Positions 10,047 to 23,604 of a stretch of 64,000 nucleotides of DNA are shown here, one piece after another. The notes under the pieces are model-generated. The model ran no database searches and had not been told where the DNA came from. It saw only the letters and a program-made list of their open reading frames with translations. Each line of letters begins with the position of its first letter. Positions within the stretch are counted from its first letter, which is position 1. A program made the translations under genes and the position numbers. Source of the stretch: Brachypodium distachyon (taxonomy: Eukaryota > Streptophyta > Magnoliopsida > Poales > Poaceae); contig NC_016133.3 in NCBI RefSeq assembly GCF_000005505.3, positions 992,001 through 1,056,000 of the forward strand, in the 5' to 3' direction.

Positions 10047-12080
10047 AACTTCTACCCGAGAACATCGCACGGTACCCGTTATGCACCAATGAAACAGAGC
10101 ACTACCAAATATAAAGGGGAAATCGAAGAAAATATAAATGAGAAATAAAAAAATAACTTCTAAAGTGTGGTACCTAGTTATCCGGGTGAAGTGGTACCAG
10201 GCGAAGAACAAATGCATGGACAGAGGACGGATGGTGGGTGCTGCCGCACCACAGAGAGCTCAAGGAACCGAACAGTGTATAGTTAGCTAAATAAGCCATT
10301 TGCAAGTTCAGACATCAGGATGACACAACAACATAAGTTTAGTGTCCGACATAGGACTTTACTCTTCTCGCTTCACCCTCCGGAAATGCATACATTTTCA
10401 ACTCATTACATACATGCAAGCCATATTCAGGTCCACCTATGCCTTCATCTCTCCATGAATGGTGCTACCTAGAGACTTCATTTGCCCTCAATAACTGGTA
10501 AAAAGCAACGAATGAATAAATTAAGATGGAGGTATTATGTCAGTGATGACAATTATGCAGAGCCCACTGCCGATGCTACCAAGAGGCTATTTGGCATCAT
10601 GTCAAATGAGATGGTTCTCTCAGAAAATGTTGACATCGTCCATCACAGGAAAACGGATACTAGTGCACCGGATCATCAACCATTACCACAATAATTTTTT
10701 TCCCGTTTTCCTCTTCAGCTAAACCTATTTCGGTCCGAACTGTTTTACGGTACCCTGAAATCAATATAGGTCGTCCATTTACATTGATCCTAAGGCCCAG
10801 ATTGATCTGCACTGGTCTCCCCACGTGAGCAGTATATACGGCAAAATCGGAAAAGAAAAGAAAAACCTTTTATCGTGGTCCGTGGCCCTTTCTATTCAGG
10901 CCAACGGGCCCAACTGGCCCAACAAAGAACGGGGAGCGGTCGAGACACCAGAACTGGACCCTATCGTCTCTCTCTGCTTGTTCGGCGACCACCTCCGCGT
11001 GGCCACGTTCTTTCGTCTTCCTCCGCGCAGGCCGGCAAGCTCGTGTGAGTGCGGTTGGATTATGCAGCGAATGGACATATTTATTTGGACCCATTGGTGC
11101 TCCACGGACGAGACTGGTGGAAGATTGAAGATGGTGACCAAAAGTGGCGAAGAGATAGGGGGCTTCTACTTGCAAATCACCGGAGATTGTTATCAGTTTC
11201 TAATAAATTGTGACCAAACTTAAAAATGTTTGTTTGGCATCACAGGGGATTTATAATTAAGTTGCAAATTTTGTGTTCGAGAACAATTAGATGAAGACGT
11301 TGATGCTTCAGATAATCAGAAGACGTATCGAGTTCAAATTAGGTGTGCGAACAGGGAGCGAGACGAGGGCCGTGACAACCGATAAGAGTTTTCACCCGAG
11401 CGTTTACGGCAAGGATTGTGCAACAAATGGGCCGGAGAGATCAGCCCATTGCTTTGAAAGGTCTATGCTGCCCCTGCCAAATCAACGGTGGGATAGCTCT
11501 ATACTGCTCTCCCCCCTCAACCAGTACAGAGGTACTGTAAAAATGCTCTTCGGTCCAGACGCGGAGAAACTTAAAAGTCCATATTTGATGAAGCAAACTT
11601 GAATAATAAGTTTTCTTCTTCTTCTGTAAAGGGCCAATTAATCATGAAACTTTACTCTCTTGGATTGTCTTCCGTGCCATACTTCACTCAGTAATGAGTA
11701 GAATCACTCAATTATGTAATGACTAATACACAACGAGTTCTGATAAAAATAAAACCATGTAAGTATCATCAGTAGTAATAAGAATGAAATTCCTATGTTA
11801 ATCGTATTCGTATCCAGCGGTCAGTAAAAATCATCACATGCTTGTGGTTTAACTATAGAATATTGTATAATCAGCTAACGTAATCTACCAAGGTGAAAAT
11901 TAGATTGAGGGCGAAGATTTATTATGTCTCTCTGTACTTGTTTAACTGTTCCCTTGTCCAGCCAGCACTCCTGAGCCACGATGGCACATGGTTCTTTGTA
12001 CACACATCAAGCCATTACAATCCTCCATTGAAACATGCACCGGAAACTACAGGGATTTGATATTTGGCCTGCAGCCCAGG
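10047..12080. other. Intergenic repeat-rich spacer, no gene recognised
   Basis: I find no supported gene. A GC-richer island at about 10880-11150 contains GGCCC/GGGCC motifs (near 10900-10920) and open frames of about 100 codons on both strands, but without recognisable protein features or splice continuity. It may be a relic promoter or leader of a lost gene. The rest is AT-rich. Confidence 0.45.
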
Positions 12081-12196
12081 TACTCACTCCGTCACATACG
12101 AAGTGATTTTCTATTACATGTATCTAGACGCTTTTTAGGCATAGATACATCCGATTTGAACAAATTCGAATCACTTAATATGGGACGGAGGGAGTA
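12081..12196. mobile_element. Stowaway-like MITE
   Basis: TA-flanked element with ends CTCACTCCGTCACATACGAA and GAATCACTTAATATGGGACG followed by GAGGGAG. It contains the common internal ATGTATCTAGACGCTTTTTA and ATAGATACATCC. Length about 116 bp. Same general family as the elements at 25627 and 43778. Confidence 0.75.
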
Positions 12197-12703
12197 TATT
12201 ATGTATACGGTGAAATGCAGGCATGCAATACCGAGCCTATATGACTTTGACTCCAAACGTATTTTTGCTTTGCTCCTTGATTCCAAAAAGTTGAAAATTC
12301 CAACCATCAGAACAACATTAGCTAGCTTTAAGACACTTTTTTTTGTCACGTCACTCTATCCTAAAAGGTCTTGTCGATTGATTGTAATTATATTACACGA
12401 TCGCATCCTCTTGAATCCTCAGCGTTATGTGCAATTTGAGTACATTTTCAATTGGTAGTTGGTTATGAAGTACAAATATGATGCTGTTAGTCAGCAAGTG
12501 CTGGGCGAATTTGCTGTATCGATGCCACCTCTGTACTTGTTGAAGTCGTTGCCGACATCGATAATCGTCGTACACGACAGTGCGCAGCTCGACCTCCTTG
12601 TTCGGAAGAGACCGTTGACGGTGGTGAGGGGTCCCGACAGGCGCCCTTCCTCCCCACGTAAGGGTAGGCACAGGGACGGATTTAAGGGGGCTTTGCCGCC
12701 CCG

Positions 12704-12720
12704 CCCCCCCCCCCCCCCCC
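12704..12720. repeat. Poly(C) tract
   Basis: A run of 17 C residues in degenerate spacer DNA, preceded by CCGCCCCG. A likely length-variable site. Consensus accuracy here is doubtful. Confidence 0.85.
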
Positions 12721-13246
12721 ACCCCACAATAATTGTGTTTCAAAGGGTAACTTAGTGCTTTTTTAGAGTAAATAAACTTGCAAAAAAAACTAGGGTCTAT
12801 GTTTAATCGCCCCCTCCAATCTTCGATATTCAATTTTCGCTCCCCTCATAAGCACATCCTGGCTCCGTCATCCCTGGGTAGGCAGTGTCCAGCGCGAGCC
12901 TGGCTGCTGTAGTTATCGACCTACAAGATTACCATGAGCCAAGGCCGTTGGGGTCGCAGTCCAGGATCTACTGCACAGAGCTGGAGATCAACTCGCCCCT
13001 GTGGCAGTGAATGCCCAGCAGGCTCCGCAATTGGAGCCCTGATCCTTGACGGAGGTGACGAGTGATGGCCGCAGATCATATCGAGTCCGACGCCAGTCGA
13101 CGGCCTAACTTGTGGAACTCTGTGGCGACGACGGGTTGTGGCACGTCGACGGCGCCGATCGAGAGTGAAGTTATCTGGGAGGTCGGTTCCGAGCACATGT
13201 ACGTCCCGTCCAGCTCGATCCTCTGGGATACTGAGGTCTCCGAGGA

Positions 13247-13410
13247 AGTTCATTGCCGGCCAACTGGAACAAGGGTCGTGCTGCCTGCCGGAGGACAACG
13301 GACGCTGTCCTTGAACACCTGGAAGCTAGTGCCTATCGTCGACGCCTCGTGGTCCGCGTACTGCGCCAGGCAGCGCACGTATAGGGACCGCAGAGCCTCC
13401 GATCCTCCGT
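13247..13410 (-). pseudogene. Degenerate coding scrap, possibly cysteine-protease prodomain-like
   Basis: On the minus strand a frame reads EALRSLYVRCLAQYADHEA and, a few residues later, SFQVFKDSVR before a stop. The spacing of LxxLYxxxxxxY and FxxFKxxVR recalls the I29 inhibitor prodomain of papain-type proteases, but key positions (for example the usual Trp) differ and no protease core follows. The surrounding 12.9-13.4 kb is GC-rich and coding-like but broken. I read it as a captured or decayed gene fragment. The family call is tentative. Confidence 0.25.
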
Positions 13411-13412
13411 GG

Positions 13413-13612
13413 TGGCCCTGTTTGTTTGAGCTTCTGCTTCAGCTTTTGCTGTTTTTAGTTTTCTAAAAAGCACTTCTCCCATTTACACATGAAGCTGAGA
13501 AGCACGTCCCCCGGAGGTGCTTTCTGCAGCTTCTGGTGTAAACGAAAGAAATACTTTTTAGAGAGCTAGAAACACAACAAACTGAAACAGAAGTCCAAAC
13601 AAACAGGGCTAT
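13413..13612. mobile_element. Small MITE with GGCCCTGTTTG-type ends
   Basis: The left end GGCCCTGTTTGTTTGAGCTT is mirrored at the right by AAGTCCAAACAAACAGGGCT. Internal segments (CTTCTGCTTCAGC / GAAACAGAAG, AAAAAGCACTTC / GTGCTTTCTGC) also pair, so the whole 200 bp can fold. The ends resemble hAT-derived grass MITEs. I did not fix the target-site duplication. Confidence 0.6.
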
Positions 13613-13805
13613 AGTTTGAGCTTCTGCTTTTATAGATGCTCCTCATCAGCCCTGCTCCTGCTCGATCGGCTTTTATAGGCGAGCTGCCAGGATGAACAGA
13701 GAGCGACTTGTCTGACCGTCAACCAACAAGGCAGAGCTCCATTTTCTCGCTAAACCACCGTGCGACCAAAACCCAAGATTCCTTGAGAATGCTTGGAAAA
13801 AATTC

Positions 13806-14690
13806 CTGATCTGTTGACAACATTGGACACTGAGAATCCTTTTTTGCATACGGAACTAAAGTTATGGATCTGTTGAATTAATATGAATGCTTATCCCCTC
13901 CTTTTCGGGAAAACAAATGATTGCCTATGATGTCTTGTATAAAGAAGATGGAAGTATCTTGTGATTCTGAACTTGCAGTGGGCAGTCGTCAACAAGTTTC
14001 TCACGTGAATGTGCAGTAGAGACTAGAGAGTCGTCAACAAGTGCAGTAGAGAAATATTGAAATATGCCTAAAATATATGACCAATGCATAAAATAAGTGT
14101 CGCTGATTTAGTACAAATGATGGACTAGCCATCACCTATCACCTATTTAGTATTTACCAAGCTAGTAGTGCAAACCAAGAAACCCAATTTCCAGCAAGAC
14201 ACCCATTTGGGAATTGGGAGGAAGATTTGACGCCTTTCCCTACCATTAGGGAATTGGGAGGAAGATTTTGCACAAGGTCGATTTTCGTCGACACCAGTTT
14301 CAAAAGGAATACGATGTGCTTTCTAAGTTCGAACTGCAAATTTGCAGTAATACTGACAATTCTTTTACATCCGTCCTCACATATATACGTATGTTATGAT
14401 CTTTTTAAATGCTACGGAGTACATTCTGCCTCATTCCACAGATCCAGGAATCTAATGAACCTTCCCAGAATTTCATATGCAACAGTTGTTCTATTGCAGA
14501 ACAAAATAGTAAACTGCATATAGGCTGTTGCTTCAACATTCTACTCTTTGTAGATCTCATGTGGAGGTAAACAGATGTTGAGTTTTGACTTGACAAGCAT
14601 GAATAACATTGCAGATTCAGAAATTGATCAGAAATGCACAAGGACTAAATCCAATGACTCACTAGGATAGGATGGCAGATCATGCAAATA
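13806..14690 (+). repeat. Copy 3 of the Canopy downstream duplication
   Basis: From TGATCTGTTGACAACATTGG onward this copy follows the DNA downstream of the Canopy stop codon (positions 5410-5850) with frequent small differences. It then continues into a block (14395-14690) shared with copy 2. It ends about 100 bp before the stop codon of the eL13 gene. It carries no Canopy coding sequence. Confidence 0.82.
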
Positions 14691-14787
14691 AGTATATCAG
14701 GTATCAAACACAAGGTGTCCGAGCAGTCCAAAACAAAAATTTAGAAACTAGCACTTGGTGATGATGATAACAAGCTTAGACATCTCA

Positions 14788-16244
<1,457 letters not shown>

Positions 16245-16503
16245 CTCGCCCTCCCCTCCTTACCTGCAACCGAATCAACCGATAAATCACACAGCGAAGG
16301 GAGCGAGTTCATAGACTAAAAAACTAGGTGGCAGCAAGATCAACAGCGAATGGCGCGCGCCATGGCCATGCTACGGGCAACTTCCGGCTACAAGGACGGC
16401 GAATCTACTGCTACGACCGCGAGGAAAGCAAGCCGCGTCGCGCCATTTCATCGACCAGAGAGAGGAGCGACTAGAGTGAGGTGCGAGGAGGAGGACGACG
16501 AAC

Positions 16504-16790
16504 CTGGAGACGATGCGGCGGCGGCGGCGGCGTCGAAGGGCAGCTAGGGTTTTGCGGGGAGTCGGGAGTGGCGGCGCGGGAGGAGGAAGACGATGAGGGA
16601 CTTTATAGTGCAGGCCCGTGCGGGAGGGGGTAGGGTTTTCTTTCACGCGGATGTGAGGCTGCAGGTCCGGGCCCACTTGTAAGTGCTAAAGTCCATGGGC
16701 TTCGATATGAATGGGCTGGGCTTACGGTTCCCTTCACTGGAGGAATGGGCTGGGCTTGTAAGTCACTAAAGATTTTATTTTGCTGTCCTT
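16504..16790 (-). promoter_or_regulatory. eL13 leader and promoter with telo-box and site II motifs
   Basis: On the minus strand AAACCCTA occurs at about 16544-16552 and again at about 16626-16634; these are telo-boxes. Several TGGGCT/GGCCCA site II elements lie further upstream (near 16668, 16712 and 16745). This pairing is characteristic of plant ribosomal protein and other growth-linked promoters, where TCP factors bind site II. No obvious TATA box is seen. The downstream part includes the non-coding first exon. Confidence 0.7.
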
Positions 16791-16799
16791 CCGTCCTTC

Positions 16800-18230
16800 G
16801 AAAATAGGTTCTCCGCGCACACAAAAAAATTAGTAGTATGATATTCTCAAAAAAAGAAAAATTGTGACGAGATAAATTTATTTTCATCTTATCATGCCCT
16901 AAACTTGCACCGCCGAATGGTAGTAAAATATAAAGTACTCCGTAGAACGAGAGGGGGAAAAAAGGCATATACATGTCCACATTAACGAATCAACAGAGCA
17001 ATTTGTCTCAAACAAAAAAAAAATCAACCGTGCAATGACCGATATTTTTATATGGTCGACTTTTGCGGACCAATTTTATGTGTCATGGTTGTCTTACACA
17101 ATATCGCTTGGCTTATTCAAAACCATTATAAAAACGAAGTTGTAGTAACAACTGGTTGCGGGAGGACCCAAGTTAAAAAAATTATAAGATAATTCGATTC
17201 TTTTACTCTAGATATTGACATTTTATGTTGCGTTTTACATTGCGGTGGAATATGATGATAATCCAACTTGTTCAACAAACTTCTTAGCTGTTTTGCTAAC
17301 TAAATACTTCTAAGCCGTTTCTTGTCATTGGAGTACTTAATTTTATCTTTTTGCTAACTAAGTTTTTACTGTTCGTGACTATTTCCCGTGTCAATTTAAA
17401 AGCTTAGCATAGCATGGTTCACTAACCACAAGATTGAGCCCTAATATTTGGTCCAGCTTAAAAGGCATATTTTGTGCAATGGTTGCTCATCTAAGCCGTC
17501 CTCGCTCGGCCTCAAATTTCCTCATTGTCTGACTAGTAGGATTAACATGTTACACGAGACCGAAAAATCATGTGAATATCATATTATTTCCTAATAAATG
17601 ATGTTTCCTAATATAAGATACAGATAGAGGCATCCATTTTAAATGCTCAAAATAAACAAATCAACACTGCATATGAATAGTATATCATTTATTACGCAAT
17701 AAATGCAAATAAAATGAGTACAAAGATAGAGACTAGTATGCCAGTATATATCCCTCCCCAGTAAGTCAAAAGGGGGAGAACAATCGAAAAGAAAGGACGC
17801 TTTTCGTGGATATTATATGCACTCCATCTAGGTATGTTCTTTGTCCGTATTTCCATCCACGTGCTCTTCATCAAAAGTTCGAATTGGTTAACATCGACAA
17901 TCAATTTTAGCACGAACCGTTGTCGTGTCGGGGAGGACGTGTGATTTATGTTCCTCGTTTACTCCCCGCTAGCTTAAAGAATTATGCCAGTGACTAGTGA
18001 CACTTGTGGGAGGGGCACAATTCGTTTAGAGTGTCAAATTCGGACAAACCACTTTGAAATTCAAACCAAAATGGAGTACGAGTCGGCATATGGATTTTGC
18101 GAAGGCTGAACAATCCTGACCGTGGCTGTTTAGGAAGGGACGGCCAGGATCCGAGATCCGATTCCGTCACAAACCAGGGGTTACGGCTACTACTACCCAC
18201 AGGAAGCAGAAATCTTCCTCACAAAATCCT
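16800..18230. other. Intergenic region between divergent eL13 and SPP genes
   Basis: AT-rich DNA with no supported gene on either strand. It holds the upstream regions of both divergent genes. I see no recognisable MITE. The last 150 bp (about 18090-18310) become GC-richer, like the SPP leader. Confidence 0.5.
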
Positions 18231-18702
18231 CTGTTATCGCGTACTAGCAAACGGATCCCGGCGGTCTGCACCCCGCCCGAATCCCTCCGCGATCGACATC
18301 GGGATTTCAGGTACGAGGTTCTAGTGATCTAGCCATCCGCGATGATTTTCGATCCCCAAAAAACCATCCTTTTTGCGGGTTCTGGACTAGATCCGTCCCC
18401 TTGCGGCGGATCGCCGGCGATGGGTACACCCCGTCTAAGATTGTTTTTTCGGTTCGTTAGAGCTGTTAGGGTTCGTCGAATGGAGAGGAAAGGAAAATAA
18501 TCCAGCACGCAGAGTCTAGCTTCTGAAAAAAAAGGAATTTTTGCAGGGCAGCGACCTGAATTTCTGTCTAATTCACCGGTGTTGGTTTATTTTTGTTTGT
18601 TGTAGCAGGAGCACGGTACACTGAAGCACCTGGGCTGTTTTGGTAACTTAAGTTGGGGCGAGAGAACTACCCGGGTAATCTCCCTGGTTGTCTGCTGTGA
18701 CA

Positions 18703-21700
18703 ATGAAAACACATGAGGTTGCTGCCAACTTGGCTCTTGCTGGTATGTTTCTTCACCCTTCCTCATCGTTTTCTTGTTGTTGTTTTGACAATCTGACGGG
18801 GGATGTTTGCTGACTTGTAAGTCCTCATGTGTTCTGCGGCTTATGCAGGTCTGAGCTTGGCACCGCTCGTGATCAATGTAAACCCGAATTTGAATGTGAT
18901 ACTGACAGCATGTCTTGCCGTCTATGTGGGCTCTTACCGATCTGTCAAGGCGACTCCTCCCTCTGTGAGCAACATGTTTCTCTCTCTGTTCTTTCAATGT
19001 TAATGTACCTTCGCGGTCGCTACTACAATAGATTAACATGGAATTCTTATATATGGTTCTGGTCAACTCAACTTCTGCACTTGTTCTTATGCAGGAGACA
19101 ATGTCCAAAGAGCACGCTATGCGTTTCCCTTTGGTCGGGAGTGCTATGCTTTTGTCGCTGTTCCTTCTATTCAAGTTTGTCTCCAAGGACTTGGTCAACA
19201 CCGTTCTCACTGCCTACTTTTTCATTCTTGGCATCGCCGCTCTATGGTAATTTTAAATGTGCTTCAAAGCATTTTTTTACAGATGTAATTTCTTAGAAGT
19301 GTAACTGCATTATGAATACTTATGTGCCCTATTCTGTCACGCAGTGCGACGTTGCTTCCTTCTGTAAAACGTTTTCTTCCACAAGGATGGAATGATAATG
19401 TCATCGTTTGGCGTGCTCCATATTTCCACTGTATGGTTCCCACCTTCATTTCGATGCTTGCTCGTTTTGGTTGAATTCTGCATCTTACTCAAATTAATAC
19501 AAATATATTTCTATCACTATCCCTAGGCACCATTTTGTTCCACCTCTAGTATTGCCAACTTTCCATACTCCAGAATTGTATGCTGCACAAGAGTTGATGT
19601 ACTGCTTTATTGTGTACCATAACTAGAATGGTGTTCTAAAAAGTCAGCACCAATGCTTTTCTAGACCAATTTATAGAGTGAAGTGAAAGAAGATTTCTAT
19701 CAGCTTGATGTTGCCCAGTACAGAAACCTGGGATAGCTTTTGTACAAAAATGCATAGAGTGAAGTGAAAGAGGATTTCTGTTATTTTATTAAAAAAAATA
19801 AGTGTCATGGAAATATTTTTTTTCGTGACAACAATTCTTATGATATGGAATCTCGTTTTTCTGGGTGTACTGGAGTCTGTATACATTTTGCAAGATTTGC
19901 AATGCTTTTGCTGCTTCTGGTGTAATAATATGACCCTTGAGTTTGTTATTAACTTCCATTTTACCGTATTTGTCATACTACAACATGGTATTCCCCCTTA
20001 CAAGCTTGAGGCTCTCTGATGATTTAAGTCCATCAACTTCATATTTCAGCGCTCTCAGTGGAGTTTACCAAGTCTCAAGTTGTTGCTTCAATCCCCGGAT
20101 TTTTCTTTTGCGTATGGTATGCCATGAAGAAGCATTGGCTAGCAAACAATGTTTTGGGAATTGCTTTCTGTATCCAGGTTTGTCCTTACTGCTACTTCTG
20201 GGTCAAGGTTAATATGCATTGCTAAAACAATCATGTGCTGAAGACTTCATAAACATGATCTGTTCTCCTCCTCGGATTTTATCTGCTAGAACCTTAATAG
20301 CCTTTTTCTATCTTGCAGGGAATTGAGATGCTATCACTAGGATCATTCAAAACCGGTGGTATTCTCTTGGTATGGATTCAGTCAAAGTTTGTACTGAATT
20401 GAAACTTATGCATTCCTTGTCTTTCCTCTCCTCACCTCTCTGCTATCGTAATCCTTTCTTTTGGAGCATGACATGTACATACGATAAATACAATTTATGG
20501 CAAATAGAATGATTTAATTATGATCTGTCTCATGAGTTAGATAATTTGGAAAGTTATACTAGTTTACTGACAATTCTACAGCCTTTTAAATCCTTGCTTC
20601 TGCATGGCTTTTGAAAAAGTTAGTCACAGTCATTTCATCAGTTGTGGATGAATCATACTCTATTATAATTCCACATATTGCAACTTAAACCTTCGTTGTT
20701 TATTTCTTAACTTTGTTATGTCAATGATTGCTAAACTTCCTTTTGCAATTTCAGGCTGGACTTTTTGTGTATGACATTTTCTGGGTGTTCTTCACTCCAG
20801 TTATGGTCAGTGTTGCCAAATCATTTGATGCTCCAATAAAGGTTAGGGTTCTGTCTCATTGATTTTTTTGTGAGAATTCTGTCTCAATGAATTCACTCTG
20901 CTGCCTTGATATTTTGTTCCCTTTTCATTAGAATAGTTCAACTCATCCTCACCTGCCTTTTTTTGGTGTAGCTTCTATTTCCAACTGCAGATGCTGCACG
21001 CCCATTCTCTATGCTTGGCCTTGGTGACATTGTAATACCTGGTTAGTGATAATAGACTGCTTAGTTTTGTCTCATGTTCTAGCGATACTGGATTTATTTG
21101 TCTGATTTATGATTAAATATCCAACAATTTTGTATTAAAGATAACTGGCTTAAGTTCCTTTTGCTGTTGATGTAAAAAAAATGCGTTTTCTGAATCTGAG
21201 GTCTGGTACTGTTGTCCAGATGTAGCCAGCAAAAATTAGCTTGAGAGTTGAGACTATTATTGTATATGTTTTGAAGAAAACCGTAGGAAAGATTCGGACA
21301 GTATACATGTATTAATATAATAATGGCAACACTATTGTATATGTTGGTTTTCATTCTTAGATGAATACTTGTTTTTTATAGAATAACAGTAACTACATGG
21401 AATCAAAAGTTCTACAGTGATGCGGTGATGCCCTTGCGTCCTCATTTCCCGATTTCTATGGATCAGTTTCATCGATCAGAATATTTTGTTGATATGATCT
21501 TGTGTGTACTATTAGTAGAATGAAAATAGGAAAAGCTTTTTGATGCGATGAACCAATAGTCTTTTTCCTAAGCAGTTCTACACCATCTGAGATAGACAAG
21601 CATGCAAACTCCTATGTTTACACAATCATGTATCTGCTTATACACATATAATGTATGTTTCAATTTCTGGCTCCAGGTATATTTGTCGCACTTGCCCTGC

Positions 21701-22609
21701 GTTTTGATGTCTCGAGAGGGATTAAGAACCGTTACTTCAATAGTGCATTTTTGGGATATACTGCTGGTATTACAGTAACAATAGTTGTGATGAACTTGTT
21801 TCAAGCTGCACAGGTTAGTATTTTCGTTATTAATGTTTCTTGTAGCTCTCGATGTCTGCCATCTCTGAAGTATTAACACCAGTTTCTTTCCTCATCTCCT
21901 GTTTTTGGTACGCAGCCTGCTCTGTTGTACATTGTTCCAGGCGTGACTGGTTTTGTCGCTGTCCACTCTTTGTGGAATGGAGAAGTAAAGCCGGTAAGTT
22001 GTTAACCCCTGACCGTGGCATTTCCTCCAGCTATCTACCATGTCCCTTACTTCAAACTCAAGTGTAACACAAGGAATACCATTAATGGACGGTGAACGCA
22101 CAGCACACAGTGGTATATATTGCCAAAAAGTTTTGATGCTTGCTCTTAGTATGCTACGGTAAGATGCAGGAACGAATCAAATACTTGCGCATGACTTGCA
22201 AGAAAGGTATTGTATGGCAGTAAGATTACTTCCAGTAGAGCCGCTGCAGTTTGTTGTTCCAATATTCCGAAGTTTATTAGTCCTGGAACGAGATAAAAAT
22301 AATTGACAAGCTGGATCCTGTCTGTGGTGTTCTTACGTTTAGTTAGCTATGGGTAAAAATCACTTTCTGATGACGTTGAAAGAAATAAAATTCTACTTCT
22401 GTCTGGCTTGAGCTAAAGAATTCTCAACACGCATACCGGTTACTGGCTTGTGCACCATCGTCTTTTCATCTCATTTCGTTCCATTTCCAATTTTATCCTG
22501 GCTACAAAAATGCTGTTGGTTAACTGTTTTACATTGCCAGCTACTGGAGTTCACCGAGTCCCAAGCGGAAGAAGAGGAAGCCGTCAAGGAAGGCAAGAAG
22601 GTGGAGTAG
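18703..22609 (+). CDS. SPP: Signal peptide peptidase (presenilin-type aspartyl protease)
   Basis: Eleven coding exons (18703-18742, 18849-18964, 19095-19246, 19345-19430, 20050-20177, 20319-20369, 20755-20841, 20972-21041, 21677-21813, 21916-21993, 22541-22609) give 337 residues, close to other plant SPPs. It is a multi-pass ER membrane protease that cuts signal peptides and tail anchors within the membrane. The catalytic motifs are all present: YD (Tyr197-Asp198, in LFVYDIFW), LGLGD (235-239, Asp239) and PAL (290-292). The C-terminal tail is acidic then lysine-rich (EEEEAVKEGKKVE), possibly an ER-retention type ending. The leader appears to contain one intron, with a donor near 18310 and an acceptor near 18608. 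The start was chosen because it opens MKTHEVAANLAL, with the first hydrophobic helix next. Confidence 0.95.
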
Positions 22610-23354
22610 CGCTCTCAGGTGATCTTTTAGGACAAGTGAGGCCAGCAGCAGCTAAATAGGCTGCATGAACACCCGGCTCCCTTAAGAACTGAGAAATGAT
22701 TCACATGACAGAACCTTTTATTTTGTTTCGAAACTTGTTGCTACTACAATTTGGTTCACTGAGAGTTGTAGAGCGGAAAAGGAGAAGAGATGCTAGAAAG
22801 CCAACAGTCAAGTGACATTTTAACCTCACCTTTTGATTTCAGACTTTGTTCATTATATGGTGGCAACCAAGGAAGGGCTTGTCTGAATTCTCATCTGCCA
22901 AACTTCTTCATTCCATGATATATACATATACCTTACCTGAAACCTTATTATACTTGTCTGAATTCTGAATAGGAATCTGACATGGTTTCCGCACTATTTT
23001 CCACCGAACTTTATTTGTGAGAAAAAGAAAATACTTTCTGCTGAAGGGCAGATTCGGTAGAAAGAAAATGCGAAAAATGGCGTTTGCTACTGTGAGGCGC
23101 AGAGAATGGAATCTGGTTCGTGGCTGAGTTTCAAAGCCATGCCGGCCGTTTTATATGGCTTTGCGGAGACAAGAGATTCTGCAGTGCTAAAGCTTGCCTT
23201 GTGTTTTTCTTTTCTTGGTCCGCACTGCAACTGATGAATGAAACTTGTATGGGAAGAAGAGCGCCCGTCAATCCATTATGTAACGGGGTGTTTGGTCTGG
23301 GGACTCCTGGTTTTATTTTTGTCCTCCAGAATTAATTTTGGCATAACAAGGAAG

Positions 23355-23604
23355 TACTTCCTCATTTTCACAAATGTGGACGTATTTGGTTTCGTTAAGG
23401 CAAAGATTTTGACCAAGAATTAGTACTTAACAAAGATGTGATTTTTAAGAAACGAAGTTTATAATCAATAAATTTGTCTTCAAAAGATTTTTCTGATAAT
23501 TGTGTTTCCTATCATATAAACTACATATGAATAAAGTTATTATTGACCAAAGCATTGCCTCAATAAAAATCAAATACACCAACCTTTGTGAAAAGAAGAG
23601 AGTA
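23355..23604. mobile_element. About 250-bp Stowaway/mariner-type MITE
   Basis: TA-bordered ends CTTCCTCATTTTCACAAATG and CACCAACCTTTGTGAAAAGA are inverted repeats. Inner segments TTAAGGCAAAGATTTTGACC and TGACCAAAGCATTGCCTCAA also mirror each other. Length and internal layout match the inner element at 46344-46591, so the two are probably the same MITE family. Confidence 0.7.

Noticed and set aside
10825..11223. 132-codon frame in a GC-rich island
   Set aside because: Frames of similar length exist on both strands, with no recognisable motif and no flanking exon continuity. More likely relic leader or repeat DNA.
18587..19210. Minus-strand 207-codon frame across SPP exons 1-3
   Set aside because: It crosses SPP introns and exons without codon bias or domain. 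The plus-strand SPP exons splice perfectly.
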